A DNA stretch of 64,000 nt from Cystobacter fuscus (lineage in GTDB: Bacteria > Myxococcota > Myxococcia > Myxococcales > Myxococcaceae), in assembly GCF_002305875.1 (NCBI RefSeq), contig NZ_CP022098.1, positions 6,510,001 through 6,574,000 of the forward strand, written 5' to 3'. Each line of letters starts with the position of its first letter. The first letter of the stretch is position 1. The notes under the pieces are model-generated. The model was not told the DNA's origin and did not search any database. It saw only the letters and a program-made list of their open reading frames with translations. The position numbers and the translations under genes are program-made. Positions 52,752 to 60,912 of this stretch are shown piece by piece.

Positions 52752-55517
52752 ATGACCCAACCATCTCGACGCACACATCTTGGCGGCACGGCGCTACGGC
52801 TGCTGCCCCTGCTTTGTGGCTTGTTCTCGTCCCAGGGGGCGCAGGCCGCCTGGACGCCCAAGACGCCGCCGCTGACGACGCAGTGGACCTCGCAGGCGAC
52901 TCCCAGCAACGCCCTGCCGGAATATCCCCGGCCGCAGATGGTGCGCGCCGATTGGCAGAACCTCAATGGCGAGTGGCAGTTCGGCAACGCCACCGCGGGC
53001 CAGACGCCGCCCTTCGGCCAGAACCTGTCCGAGAGCATTCTCGTCCCCTTCCCCATCGAGTCGGCCATCTCTGGCATCAAGCGGCACCAGGACCGCATGT
53101 GGTACCGCCGCACCTTCACCGTGCCCGCCGCCTGGAGCGGCCGGCGCGTCCAGCTCCACTTCGGCGCCGTGGACTGGGAGGCCTCCGTCTACGTCAACCG
53201 CCAGCTCGTCGGCACCCATCAGGGCGGCTTCGACGCCTTCAGCTTCGACATCACCAACGCCCTCAACGGCGGCACCAACGAGATCATCGTCGGTGTCTAT
53301 GATCCCACCGACGCGGGCGGACAGCCCGTGGGCAAGCAGCGCAACAACCCCAGTGGCATCTTCTACACGGCCGCCTCGGGCATCTGGCAGACGGTGTGGC
53401 TCGAGCCCACGCCGTCCGCGAGCATCACCCGCCTGGACATGACGCCGGACGTGGCGGGCTCGGCCCTGCGCCTGACGGTGCGCGGCGCGGGAATCGCCGG
53501 CCAGACGGTCGAGGCCGTGGCCTTCGATGGCTCCACGCAGGTGGGCAGCGCCACGGGCAGCGTGGACGGGGAGATCCGCATCCCCGTGCCCAACCCCAAG
53601 CTGTGGTCCCCCGACAGCCCCTTCCTCTATGACTTGCGCGTGTCGCTCAAGAGCGGCTCCACCGTCGTGGACCAGGTGACGAGCTACTTCGGCATGCGCT
53701 CGGTGGGCCTCAAGCTCGTGGCGGGCGTGCTGCGTCCGGTGCTCAACGGCCAGTTCGTCTTCCAGCTCGGCACGTTGGATCAGGGCTACTGGCCGGATGG
53801 CATCTACACCGCGCCCACGGACGCGGCGCTCAAGTTCGACATCCAGAAGCACAAGGATCTGGGCTTCAACCTCATCCGCAAGCACATCAAGGTCGAACCC
53901 CAGCGCTGGTTCTACTGGACCGACAAGCTCGGCCTCCTCGTCTGGCAGGACATGCCGCTCATGGCCCTGACCGGGCCGTCCACGGCGGCCAAGGCCCAGT
54001 TCGAGCGCGAGCTGCGCGAGATGGTGGACGAGCACCGCAGCTCCCCGTCCCTCATCACCTGGGTGGTGCAGAACGAAGGCTGGGGTCAGTACGATCAGGC
54101 CCGGCTGGCGGACCTGGTGAAGGGCTGGGATTCCTCGCGGCTCGTGGACAACATGAGCGGCATCAACTGCTGTGGCGCCGTGGACGGTGGCAACGGAGAC
54201 CTGGCGGACTGGCACGTCTACCAGGGCCCGGGCTCCCCGGTTCCGTCCGCCACGCGCGCGGCGGTGCTGGGTGAGTTCGGCGGCCTGGGCATGCGCATCT
54301 CCGGCCACGAGTGGAGCCCTGGCAATGGCTTCGGGTATGGAGACCTGTACACCACGAGCGCGTCGCTCACCGCGCGCTACCTGGAGCTCATGGCGGGCCA
54401 GCGGGCGCTGCTCGACAACCCCGGTCTGAGCGCGTCCGTCTACACGGAGATCACCGACGTGGAGAACGAGGTGAACGGCCTGTACACCTACGATCGGGCC
54501 GTGTTCAAGATGGACTTCAACCAGGTTCGCGCGGCCCATCTGGATCTGATCGCCGCCTCGAAGCTGCTCAACAACAAGGGACCGCTGCCCGTGGGCCAGT
54601 TCCGCGCCCTGCAGGTGACGACGCCGGGTTACACCAACCGCTTCGTGCGGCACATCGAGAGCCTGGGCACCACCGAGGTGGTGACCAACACCAGCTCCAC
54701 CACGCTCAAGCAGGATGCGACCTTCAAGATCGTCGCCGGCCTGGCCGATGCCGCCTGCTACTCGTTCGAGTCGCGCAACTACCCGGGCAGCTACCTGCGC
54801 CACTCCAGCAGCCGCATCCGCCGGGACACGCGGGACGGCTCGGCGCTCTTCGACCAGGACGCCACCTTCTGCGCGCGCAACGCGCTGGATGGCTCGGGGA
54901 ACGTGTCGCTGGAGTCCAAGAACAAGCCCGGCTCCTACGTACGTCACCGCAATGGCGAGGTCTGGGTGGACGCCTTGGAGAACACCACGGGCTTCCGTCA
55001 GGACGCGACCTGGGCCATCGCGACGCCGTGGTGGAAGAGCGGCGCGAACGTCCCCACGAACACGTTCCAGTCCTTCCAGGTGACGACGTCGGGCTACACC
55101 GACCGCTACCTGCGGCACATCGACAGCGTGGCCAACACCGAGGTGGTGAACAGCGGCAGCTCCAGCACGCTCAAGCAGGACGCGACCTTCAAGCTCGTGC
55201 CCGGCCTGGCCGAGTCGAGCTGCTACTCGTTCGAGTCGCGCAACTTCCCGGGTGAGTACCTGAGGCACTCGAGCAGCCGCGTGCGGAGGGATCGCCGCGA
55301 TGGCTCGGCGCTCTTCGACCAGGACGCCACCTTCTGCGCCCAGCCGGGTCTGTCCGGCTCGGGGGTGTCGTTCGAGTCCTTCAACTACCCCGGCCGCTAC
55401 ATCCGCCACTACGCCGCCGAGGTGTGGACGGCCTCGGGCTACGGGAGCACCTGGGATTCGGCCGGCGGCTTCAACGCCGACTCGACCTGGAGCATCGTGG
55501 CCCCCTGGGCCCCCTGA
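52752..55517 (+). CDS. GH2 family glycosidase with two AbfB lectin domains
   Basis: A 921-residue secreted enzyme. Signal peptide to about residue 33 (SSQGAQA-A). Sugar-binding jelly-roll, Ig-like and barrel domains of glycoside hydrolase family 2 follow (about 60-600). Catalytic acid/base Glu442 is in VVQNEGWGQYD; the nucleophile is probably Glu508 in VLGEFGGLG. Two arabinofuranosidase-B type (CBM42) lectin domains fill about 617-757 and 775-918, each with YxNRFVRHIESLGTTEV and SCYSFESRNxPGxYLRHSSSR/DGSALFDQDATFC. It cuts beta-linked sugars from arabinose-decorated polymers outside the cell. A strong hairpin follows. Pieces of its 3' end recur at 57423-57531 and 59507-59630 around the duplicated toxin cassettes. 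Confidence 0.93.
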   Translation: MTQPSRRTHLGGTALRLLPLLCGLFSSQGAQAAWTPKTPPLTTQWTSQATPSNALPEYPRPQMVRADWQNLNGEWQFGNATAGQTPPFGQNLSESILVPFPIESAISGIKRHQDRMWYRRTFTVPAAWSGRRVQLHFGAVDWEASVYVNRQLVGTHQGGFDAFSFDITNALNGGTNEIIVGVYDPTDAGGQPVGKQRNNPSGIFYTAASGIWQTVWLEPTPSASITRLDMTPDVAGSALRLTVRGAGIAGQTVEAVAFDGSTQVGSATGSVDGEIRIPVPNPKLWSPDSPFLYDLRVSLKSGSTVVDQVTSYFGMRSVGLKLVAGVLRPVLNGQFVFQLGTLDQGYWPDGIYTAPTDAALKFDIQKHKDLGFNLIRKHIKVEPQRWFYWTDKLGLLVWQDMPLMALTGPSTAAKAQFERELREMVDEHRSSPSLITWVVQNEGWGQYDQARLADLVKGWDSSRLVDNMSGINCCGAVDGGNGDLADWHVYQGPGSPVPSATRAAVLGEFGGLGMRISGHEWSPGNGFGYGDLYTTSASLTARYLELMAGQRALLDNPGLSASVYTEITDVENEVNGLYTYDRAVFKMDFNQVRAAHLDLIAASKLLNNKGPLPVGQFRALQVTTPGYTNRFVRHIESLGTTEVVTNTSSTTLKQDATFKIVAGLADAACYSFESRNYPGSYLRHSSSRIRRDTRDGSALFDQDATFCARNALDGSGNVSLESKNKPGSYVRHRNGEVWVDALENTTGFRQDATWAIATPWWKSGANVPTNTFQSFQVTTSGYTDRYLRHIDSVANTEVVNSGSSSTLKQDATFKLVPGLAESSCYSFESRNFPGEYLRHSSSRVRRDRRDGSALFDQDATFCAQPGLSGSGVSFESFNYPGRYIRHYAAEVWTASGYGSTWDSAGGFNADSTWSIVAPWAP

Positions 55518-55531
55518 GTGACATTCCCCCG

Positions 55532-55563
55532 AGGGAGCCCTCGCCACACCGCGAGGGCTCCCT
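55532..55563 (+). terminator. Strong hairpin terminator of the GH2 gene
   Basis: AGGGAGCCCTCGC and GCGAGGGCTCCCT make a perfect 13-bp stem with a 6-base loop, 14 bp after the stop. No T-tract, but the best terminator-like structure in the window. Confidence 0.8.
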
Positions 55564-55673
55564 GGCCGCTCCGCCCCTCGCGTTCGCTGTCCCTTGGTTG
55601 ACTCGGCCGCACGGCCTCCCTGTAATCCCGCGTGGGGCTCCTCGCGAGCGGAGCCCATGCATGGAGGCGCCAG

Positions 55674-56795
55674 GTGCCAAGAGGGATAGCGCTGCTGACA
55701 TGCATGTTGCTCGTGGGGTGTAGTAGCGCCTCCCGGAGCGTTCTCCCTGCCACTGGACAGACAAGGTACTGCGTCTACGTCCCGAGCAGCGGCTTTGAGC
55801 CGGCGAAACACGGTGGAGCATCCGCCGCCGTGCCCGCGCCGGGTGCGAGTTCGCCGACGGCTCCACGTCCCCCTTCCCCACCACCGCTGCGAGGGCTTCC
55901 TGGCGGAGGCGCAGGAGATGGGGTCCCCCGCGGTATGCTCCGCCCGGTGCCGCGAGGCGGCACGACCGCGGCAGGAGCAGGCACTGGCGCTGCGGCAGGA
56001 GAAGCTCTGGTCACGGGCGGCGCGGTCGTCGCGGCCGCGGGCAGTGTTCTGCTGCTTTGCTTCACCGTCAAAGCGGTTGTGGACGGTGAGCAGTCACCCA
56101 TCGACATCGCGGACAGGTTCTACGGTACACACTTCGGAGATGTTTTTGGATGGGCCCGAGGCCGGTATTCCCCAAAGGGTTCTGCTCATCCGGCCAACAT
56201 CGAGATGGAGTTCCTCATTCACCAGGCGCCTGATGGCACGGTGTCAGTAGAGACAAGCGCGCCCACGACCCAACCTGAGTCGGTGTCTTCTCCCCGCGCT
56301 CCTCCCAATGGACGGCCAGATGCGGAATCCGCCAGAGAAAGCAAAAAGAAACGCGGCCGTCTCTATGCAACCTACAGGAAGCGCAATGAGACAACCAACC
56401 TTTACTACTCTGGGCGAACCAGCATGGTCGTTGATCTCAGCCTGCCTCTTGATCTACAGGCACAGTGGGCCATCAAGCTCCGTGATATGAATCATCATGT
56501 TGACGAGAACAAAGATCCAAGCGGTGTTTCATTCGATGATGCGCAACTTGATGTATTCGACCTTGGGGCTGCCATCGACTACGATCAGAGGTATGATGAC
56601 CCAGCATATTGGCGGATTCGCGGTAGAGAGCAGCAACTGATAGACTTCAGTGGAGGCGCCCGGTCCGACACTGGCAAACCCCATCGAACCGAGAACGTCG
56701 TGCGCGCCGTGGCAAAAGACAACCCGCGGGGCAGACGTTTTCACGATGCCGCCACGATTCGTTGGGGCGAACTTCACCGTTACACAGGATACTAG
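55674..56795 (+). CDS. Lipoprotein toxin of duplicated cassette, copy 1
   Basis: A 373-residue polymorphic toxin lipoprotein of the SitA kind (by architecture). A lipoprotein signal MPRGIALLTCMLLVGC (GTG start, GGAGG six bases before it) is followed by a Pro/Gly-rich region, a hydrophobic segment (about 115-135, AVVAAAGSVLLLCFTVKAVV) for membrane insertion, and a C-terminal module (from about 230) with RLYATYRKRNETTNLYYSGRT, NHHVDENKD and IRGREQQLID ... NPRGRRFHDA. The order Y-x-Y...GRT...H...RExxLI recalls GIY-YIG nucleases; this is a hypothesis. The stop is 3 bp before the immunity start. The second copy at 57635 is ~92% identical in protein, with changes concentrated in the C-terminal half. 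Confidence 0.8.
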   Translation: MPRGIALLTCMLLVGCSSASRSVLPATGQTRYCVYVPSSGFEPAKHGGASAAVPAPGASSPTAPRPPSPPPLRGLPGGGAGDGVPRGMLRPVPRGGTTAAGAGTGAAAGEALVTGGAVVAAAGSVLLLCFTVKAVVDGEQSPIDIADRFYGTHFGDVFGWARGRYSPKGSAHPANIEMEFLIHQAPDGTVSVETSAPTTQPESVSSPRAPPNGRPDAESARESKKKRGRLYATYRKRNETTNLYYSGRTSMVVDLSLPLDLQAQWAIKLRDMNHHVDENKDPSGVSFDDAQLDVFDLGAAIDYDQRYDDPAYWRIRGREQQLIDFSGGARSDTGKPHRTENVVRAVAKDNPRGRRFHDAATIRWGELHRYTGY

Positions 56796-56798
56796 GAC

Positions 56799-57257
56799 AT
56801 GCGGCCAACGCATAAACCAGGTTCATTCATGAGGATTCCCCTTCCAGACGGCTCCTTCGGCTATGGAAGGGTTCTCGAATTGCATTTCGATGCCTTCTAC
56901 AATTACAGGACCACCGAACCGGACACGGACCTGGACAGGATCGCATCCAAGCCCATCCTTTTCAGGGTTGTTGTCCGCTCTCCATACTCGAAGTCATGGG
57001 AACCCATCGGGTGGAGAGATCTCGAAGAACGTCTGACTCAACCCATTGTTCAATTCAGAATGGAAGTGGGACCGCTCCGCCGCTGTTGGATTTTCGATAG
57101 CATCGGCAATTCGAGAGAGGCGACCCCAAAAGAATGTATTGGGCTCGAGCCAGCCACTGTTTGGGAATCGCACGGTGTCGAAAAACGTCTGCTCGATGCC
57201 TTCATGGGACGCCCCAACTCAGTACTGGAGCGCATCAAGAGGGAGCTGGAGCAATAG
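56799..57257 (+). CDS. Imm26-like immunity protein, copy 1
   Basis: A 152-residue cytoplasmic protein of the Imm26 type: IPLPDGSFGYGRVLELHFDAFYNYRT at the start, then ILFRVVVRSPYSKSWEPIGW and a Glu/Trp-rich end (LEPATVWESHGVEKRLLDAF). Imm26-like proteins protect against polymorphic toxins. It starts 3 bp after the toxin stop. Both copies keep the first ATG, while an inner Met (copy 1) is Leu in copy 2, which supports the start used. Copy 2 differs at about 15 positions, clustered where specificity might lie (WRDLEERLTQPIVQFRM versus WRKIEEHLTQPVVQFSM). Confidence 0.8.
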   Translation: MRPTHKPGSFMRIPLPDGSFGYGRVLELHFDAFYNYRTTEPDTDLDRIASKPILFRVVVRSPYSKSWEPIGWRDLEERLTQPIVQFRMEVGPLRRCWIFDSIGNSREATPKECIGLEPATVWESHGVEKRLLDAFMGRPNSVLERIKRELEQ

Positions 57258-57634
57258 GGTGTGCCCTCCGCGTCCCGGCACAGGGGCCACCCCAGCGCAC
57301 AAGTCCTCCGCTCACGATGGGCTTTTTCTTGCGCCGGAACCTGGACCAGGGGCTTCTGGCAGCGGCGGGCGCGCATTCATCAGGGGCGTGAAGAGACATC
57401 GGAGGTTCCTCCCTGCGGCACTCGGCCAGCCGCGTGCGGAGGGATCGCCGCGATGGCTCGGCGCTCTTCGATCAGGACGCCACCTTCTGCGCCCAGCCGG
57501 GTCTGTCCGGCTCGGGGGTGTCGTTCGAGTCCCGCCCCTCGCGTTCGCTGTCCCTTGGTTGACTCGGCCGCCCAGCCTCCCTGTAATCCCGCGTGGGGCT
57601 CCTCGCGAGCGGAGCCCATGCATGGAGGCGCCAG
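57258..57634 (+). repeat. Junction between cassette copies with GH2 gene fragment
   Basis: 57423-57531 repeats the last AbfB coding part of the GH2 gene (55264-55380) at ~97% identity. It then jumps straight to the sequence that precedes the toxin in copy 1 (55569 onward), skipping the GH2 stop and terminator. 57258-57422 shows no gene. The arrangement shows that the copied unit began within the GH2 gene. Confidence 0.85.
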
Positions 57635-58756
57635 GTGCCAAGAGGGATAGCGCTGCTGACATGCATGTTGCTCGTGGGGTGTAGTAGCTCCTCCCGGAGC
57701 GTTCTCCCTGCCACTGGACAGACAAGGTACTGCGTCTACGTCCCGAGCAGCGGCGTTGAGCCGGCGGAACACAGTGGAGCATCCGCCGCCGTGCCCGCGC
57801 CGGGTGCGAGTTCGCCGACGGCTCCACGTCCCCCTTCCCCACCACCGCTGCGAGGGCTTCCTGGCGGAGGCGCAGGAGATGGGGTCCCCCGCGGTATGCT
57901 CCGCCCGGTGCCGCGAGGCGGCACGACCGCGGCAGGAGCAGGCACTGGCGCTGCGGCAGGAGAAGCTCTGGTCACGGGCGGCGCGGTCGTCGCGGCCGCG
58001 GGCAGTATTCTGCTGCTTTGCTTCACCGTCAAAGCGGTTGTGGATGGGGAGCAGACTCCCATCGACATCGCGGACAGGTTCTACGGTACACACTTCGGAG
58101 ATGTTTTTGGATGGGCTCGAGGCCGGTATTCCCCAAAGGGCGCTGGGCATCCGACCAACATCGAGATGGAGATCCTCATTCACCAGGCGCCTGATGGCAC
58201 GGTGTCAGTAGAGACAAGCGCGCCCACGCCCCAACCTGAGTCAGTGTCTTCTCCCCGCGCTCTTCCCAGTGGACGGCCAGATGCGGAATCCGCCAGAGAA
58301 AGCAAAAAGAAACGCGGCCGTCTCTATGCAACCTACAGGAAGCTCAATGAGGCAACCAACCTTTACTACTCTGGGCGGACCAGCATGGTCGTTGACCCCA
58401 ACCTGCCTCTCAGACTCCAGGCACAGTTGGCCATCAAGCTCCGTGATTTGAATCATCACGTTGACGAGAACAAAGATCCGAGCAGTGTTTCATTCGATGA
58501 TGCGCAACTGGATGTATTCGACATTGGGGCTGCCATCGACTACGCTCAGAGGTATGATGACCCAGCATACTGGCGGATTCGCGGAAGAGAACAGCAACTG
58601 ATAGACTCCAGTGGAGGCGCCCAGTCCGACACGGGCAAGCCCCATCGAACCGAGAACGTCGTGCGCGCCGTAGCAAAAAACAACCCGCGGGGCAGACGGT
58701 TTCACGATGCCGCTACGACTCGCTGGAGCGAACTTCACCGTTACACAGGATACTAG
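57635..58756 (+). CDS. Lipoprotein toxin of duplicated cassette, copy 2
   Basis: Second copy of the toxin, 373 residues, with the same GTG start and GGAGG site. The first half is almost unchanged. Differences such as RKLNEATN, PNLPLRLQAQL, AQRYDD, DSSGGAQS and ATTRWSE lie in the C-terminal module, where toxic activity and immunity binding are expected. All motif residues (YYSGRT, NHHV, RGREQQLI, NPRG) are kept, so both toxins should be active. It stands 3 bp ahead of its own immunity gene. No terminator comes between, so the cassette may be read as one message. Confidence 0.8.
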   Translation: MPRGIALLTCMLLVGCSSSSRSVLPATGQTRYCVYVPSSGVEPAEHSGASAAVPAPGASSPTAPRPPSPPPLRGLPGGGAGDGVPRGMLRPVPRGGTTAAGAGTGAAAGEALVTGGAVVAAAGSILLLCFTVKAVVDGEQTPIDIADRFYGTHFGDVFGWARGRYSPKGAGHPTNIEMEILIHQAPDGTVSVETSAPTPQPESVSSPRALPSGRPDAESARESKKKRGRLYATYRKLNEATNLYYSGRTSMVVDPNLPLRLQAQLAIKLRDLNHHVDENKDPSSVSFDDAQLDVFDIGAAIDYAQRYDDPAYWRIRGREQQLIDSSGGAQSDTGKPHRTENVVRAVAKNNPRGRRFHDAATTRWSELHRYTGY

Positions 58757-58759
58757 GAC

Positions 58760-59218
58760 ATGCGGCCAACGCACAAACCAGGTTCATTCTTGAGAATTCC
58801 CCTCCCAGACGGCTCCTTCGGCTATGGAAGGGTTCTCGAACTGCCGTTCGATGCCTTCTACAATTACAGGACCACCGAGCCGGACGCGGACCTGGACAGG
58901 ATCGCATCCAAGCCCATCCTTTTCAGGATTGTTGTCCGCTCTCCACATTCGAAATCATGGGAACCCATCGGGTGGAGAAAGATTGAAGAGCACCTGACTC
59001 AACCCGTTGTTCAATTCAGCATGGAAGTGGGACCGCTCCGCCGCTGTACGATTTTCGATAGCCTTGGCAATGAAAGAGAGGCGACCCCAAAAGAATGTAT
59101 TGGGCTCGAGCCAGCCACTGTTTGGGAATCGCACGGTGTCGAAAAACGTCTGCTCGATGCCTTCATGGGACGTCCCAACTCAGTACTGGAGCGCATCAAG
59201 AGGGAGCTGGAGCAGTAG
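58760..59218 (+). CDS. Imm26-like immunity protein, copy 2
   Basis: A 152-residue partner of toxin copy 2, same layout as copy 1. Differences cluster in the middle (LPFDAF, RIVVRSPHS, WRKIEEHLTQPVVQFSM, RRCTIFDSLGNERE). It may protect only against its own toxin copy or against both. The stop is followed within 4 bp by a GTG of the small Cys-domain fragment. Confidence 0.8.
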   Translation: MRPTHKPGSFLRIPLPDGSFGYGRVLELPFDAFYNYRTTEPDADLDRIASKPILFRIVVRSPHSKSWEPIGWRKIEEHLTQPVVQFSMEVGPLRRCTIFDSLGNEREATPKECIGLEPATVWESHGVEKRLLDAFMGRPNSVLERIKRELEQ

Positions 59219-59221
59219 AGT

Positions 59222-59458
59222 GTGCGCGAGAAATCCCCCGCCCTTGCGAGACTGAGTGTCGGCCTGCCCCCGAAACGCCTGGAGCGGCAGCAGGCCCCTC
59301 CGTGCTTGCCACCTTCGGGCGGACAGGTGGAGAGCAACGGCGGGTGCTGGTTCGAGATGGTGGGAAGTCCTCCGTGTGGCCAGCTCTACGAGCATGCCGA
59401 GAAGTGCTACGTCCCCGTGCGCGAGACACCCAGGCCGCCAACGTTGGTTGACCCGTAG
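59222..59458 (+). CDS. Fragment of NGGCW...CY Cys-domain protein
   Basis: A 78-residue frame whose C-terminus (SNGGCWFEMV, PPCGQLYEHAEKCYVPV, PPTLVDP) matches the end of the 13427 protein and of myxobacterial kinase tails. The N-terminal part, where a kinase or membrane segment should be, is missing. It follows immunity copy 2 at once. Probably a relic left beside the duplication, or a small secreted-domain gene lacking its signal. Confidence 0.5.
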   Translation: MREKSPALARLSVGLPPKRLERQQAPPCLPPSGGQVESNGGCWFEMVGSPPCGQLYEHAEKCYVPVRETPRPPTLVDP

Positions 59459-59506
59459 CTTCCGGGGCTCAATGCCATGGGGCGCAGGGGCGGACGTCTC
59501 CTGGAG

Positions 59507-59630
59507 GGTGAGGACCACGGCGGAGGGCTACACCAACCGCGACCTGCGTCATATCGACAGTGTGGACGGCCTCGGGCTACGGGAGCACCTGGGATTCGGC
59601 CGGCGGCTTCAACGCCGACTCGACCTGGCT
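59507..59630 (+). pseudogene. Relic of the AbfB 3' end of the GH2 gene
   Basis: The first part (GGGCTACACCAACCG... to the GACAGTGTGG run) matches an AbfB repeat start (about 55080-55130). The rest (GACGGCCTCGGGCTACGGG onward) matches 55426-55490 exactly to the final Trp codon region. It is the right-hand end of the duplicated module, with the middle lost. Confidence 0.75.
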
Positions 59631-59651
59631 CGCCTGTAACGGAACTCGAAG

Positions 59652-60146
59652 CTAGACGGCCCTCTGGCTCCCACGCAGCTTGAACACCTGGTAGCTCGAC
59701 CCCAACAGGAAGAGGAGCAGCAGGCCGAGCAGACTCCTCTGCACGAGCGGTGACTCCGGACCCGAGGCCAGGGGTTGGCCGACGGGCAGGCGGGTCAGGG
59801 TCTCATTGACTCCAGGTACCAGCAGAAGCAGGAAGCTCGCGGAGAACGTGAGCGTGCGCACATAGGGGAGGGCTCGCCCGAGTCCTCGAATCTTCCCCGT
59901 GACGGCTCCCGCCAACATCAATCCCAGGGCCAGCAGGCCCAGCGCGTGCCCCGGATTGAAACCGCCCCGGCTCGACAAGCCGAAGGACGTCACGATGGAG
60001 GCCACCATGGTGGCCGTGTACAGCTTGCCGATCCGGTTGCGCGGATCGATCTGCCCGTCACGCACGAACGCGAACACTCCGAGGACGAGGGGAACGACGC
60101 TGATCACGGTATGCACGATGCCAAGGGTCGACATGGAGGAACTCAT
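59652..60146 (-). CDS. Small membrane protein, five-helix type
   Basis: A 164-residue integral membrane protein with about five hydrophobic segments and a short Arg-rich end. I do not recognise it beyond resemblance to DUF2306-like proteins. AAGGA seven bases before ATG 60146 fixes the start. A TAGTTGRTAG-type site lies upstream, shared with the TetR gene behind it, so it is probably under that regulator. Confidence 0.7.
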   Translation of the reverse strand: MSSSMSTLGIVHTVISVVPLVLGVFAFVRDGQIDPRNRIGKLYTATMVASIVTSFGLSSRGGFNPGHALGLLALGLMLAGAVTGKIRGLGRALPYVRTLTFSASFLLLLVPGVNETLTRLPVGQPLASGPESPLVQRSLLGLLLLFLLGSSYQVFKLRGSQRAV

Positions 60147-60188
60147 TGCGCTTTCCTTCGAGGACAACGGGGATGAACGAAATTCTAC

Positions 60189-60206
60189 CGACTAGTTGAT
60201 AGACAG
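60189..60206. promoter_or_regulatory. Operator half of TetR twin site, membrane-protein gene
   Basis: CGACTAGTTGATAGACAG lies about 45 bp before the membrane-protein start. On the minus strand the site at 60834-60851 reads CGACTAGTTGGTAGATAG, differing by two bases. The shared sequence suggests one repressor for both genes. Confidence 0.5.
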
Positions 60207-60249
60207 ACAGGGTAAAAGAAAGGAGCAGGCGCGGCCCTGCCCCGGCGAC

Positions 60250-60828
60250 TCAGGTTCTGATTTGGAGGAGGCGAAGCGCCTCGGTCGTCACCGCGCTGAA
60301 GACCGTCCACTCCCCCGAGGCTCGCGCGGCCAGCATGGCGCCATGGATCGTGGCCATGAAGAGTTCGGCTTCCAGGGCGGCCGTGCGCCCGAAATCGAGA
60401 AGGCCCCGGCGCCGGCCTTCCTCCAGGGTCTTGGCCAACCACCCCGCGAGTTCTCGGAAATGGTCCCGGACCTCGGCCCCCACCTCCTCGGGGAGCGTCG
60501 GCATCTCGGCGGCGAGCAACGCGCACACACAAAAGGGCGTCGTCTTCTCTCGGATGCAGGTCTCCCAATAGGAGACATAGGCCTTCAACTGCCCGAGCGG
60601 GTCGGGCACCATCCGGCCGAGGTGGGTGAACGACAAGCGGATGTTCTCGCGGTATCTCACCACCACGTCCCTCGCCAACAGCGCCTTGCTCGGAAAATGG
60701 TGGTGGATGGTGGGCTTGCTGATCTTCACGACCTCCGCGATGTCCGCGTAGCTGAAGCCGTTGTACCCGCGCTCAATCATGATCGCCTGAGCTGCGTCGA
60801 GGATGCGGTCCGCTGTCGTGGCGTTCAT
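60250..60828 (-). CDS. TetR-family repressor
   Basis: A 192-residue TetR regulator. The helix-turn-helix is at about residues 5-52 (RILDAAQAIMIERGYNGFSYADIAEVVKISKPTIHHHFPSKALL), with a helical ligand domain behind it containing a Cys pair (FCVCALLAAEMPTLPEEV). ATG 60828 is the only reasonable start. The gene precedes the membrane-protein gene on the same strand and both have a near-identical 18-bp site upstream, so it likely represses itself and that gene. Ligand unknown. Confidence 0.9.
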   Translation of the reverse strand: MNATTADRILDAAQAIMIERGYNGFSYADIAEVVKISKPTIHHHFPSKALLARDVVVRYRENIRLSFTHLGRMVPDPLGQLKAYVSYWETCIREKTTPFCVCALLAAEMPTLPEEVGAEVRDHFRELAGWLAKTLEEGRRRGLLDFGRTAALEAELFMATIHGAMLAARASGEWTVFSAVTTEALRLLQIRT

Positions 60829-60830
60829 GC

Positions 60831-60851
60831 CGACTATCTACCAACTAGTCG
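60831..60851. promoter_or_regulatory. Operator of TetR twin site, autoregulatory
   Basis: CGACTA-TCTACCAAC-TAGTCG is a perfect inverted repeat (6-bp arms, 9-bp spacer) touching the tetR start. Its right part recurs ahead of the membrane-protein gene at 60189. Confidence 0.6.
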
Positions 60852-60912
60852 AACGAAGCGCAAGGAGTTCAACGAGGGATCCATCAAGCCCGGGGACTGA
60901 TGGAAGGCGGGC

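Noticed and set aside
52794-55811. A 1005-codon open frame opposite the GH2 gene
   Set aside because: Composition (Arg, His, Gly, Ala) is that of an antisense shadow and the GH2 protein on the other strand is clearly real.
55262-59640. Transposon-driven duplication
   Set aside because: No transposase gene, terminal inverted repeats or target-site duplication could be found at the ends.
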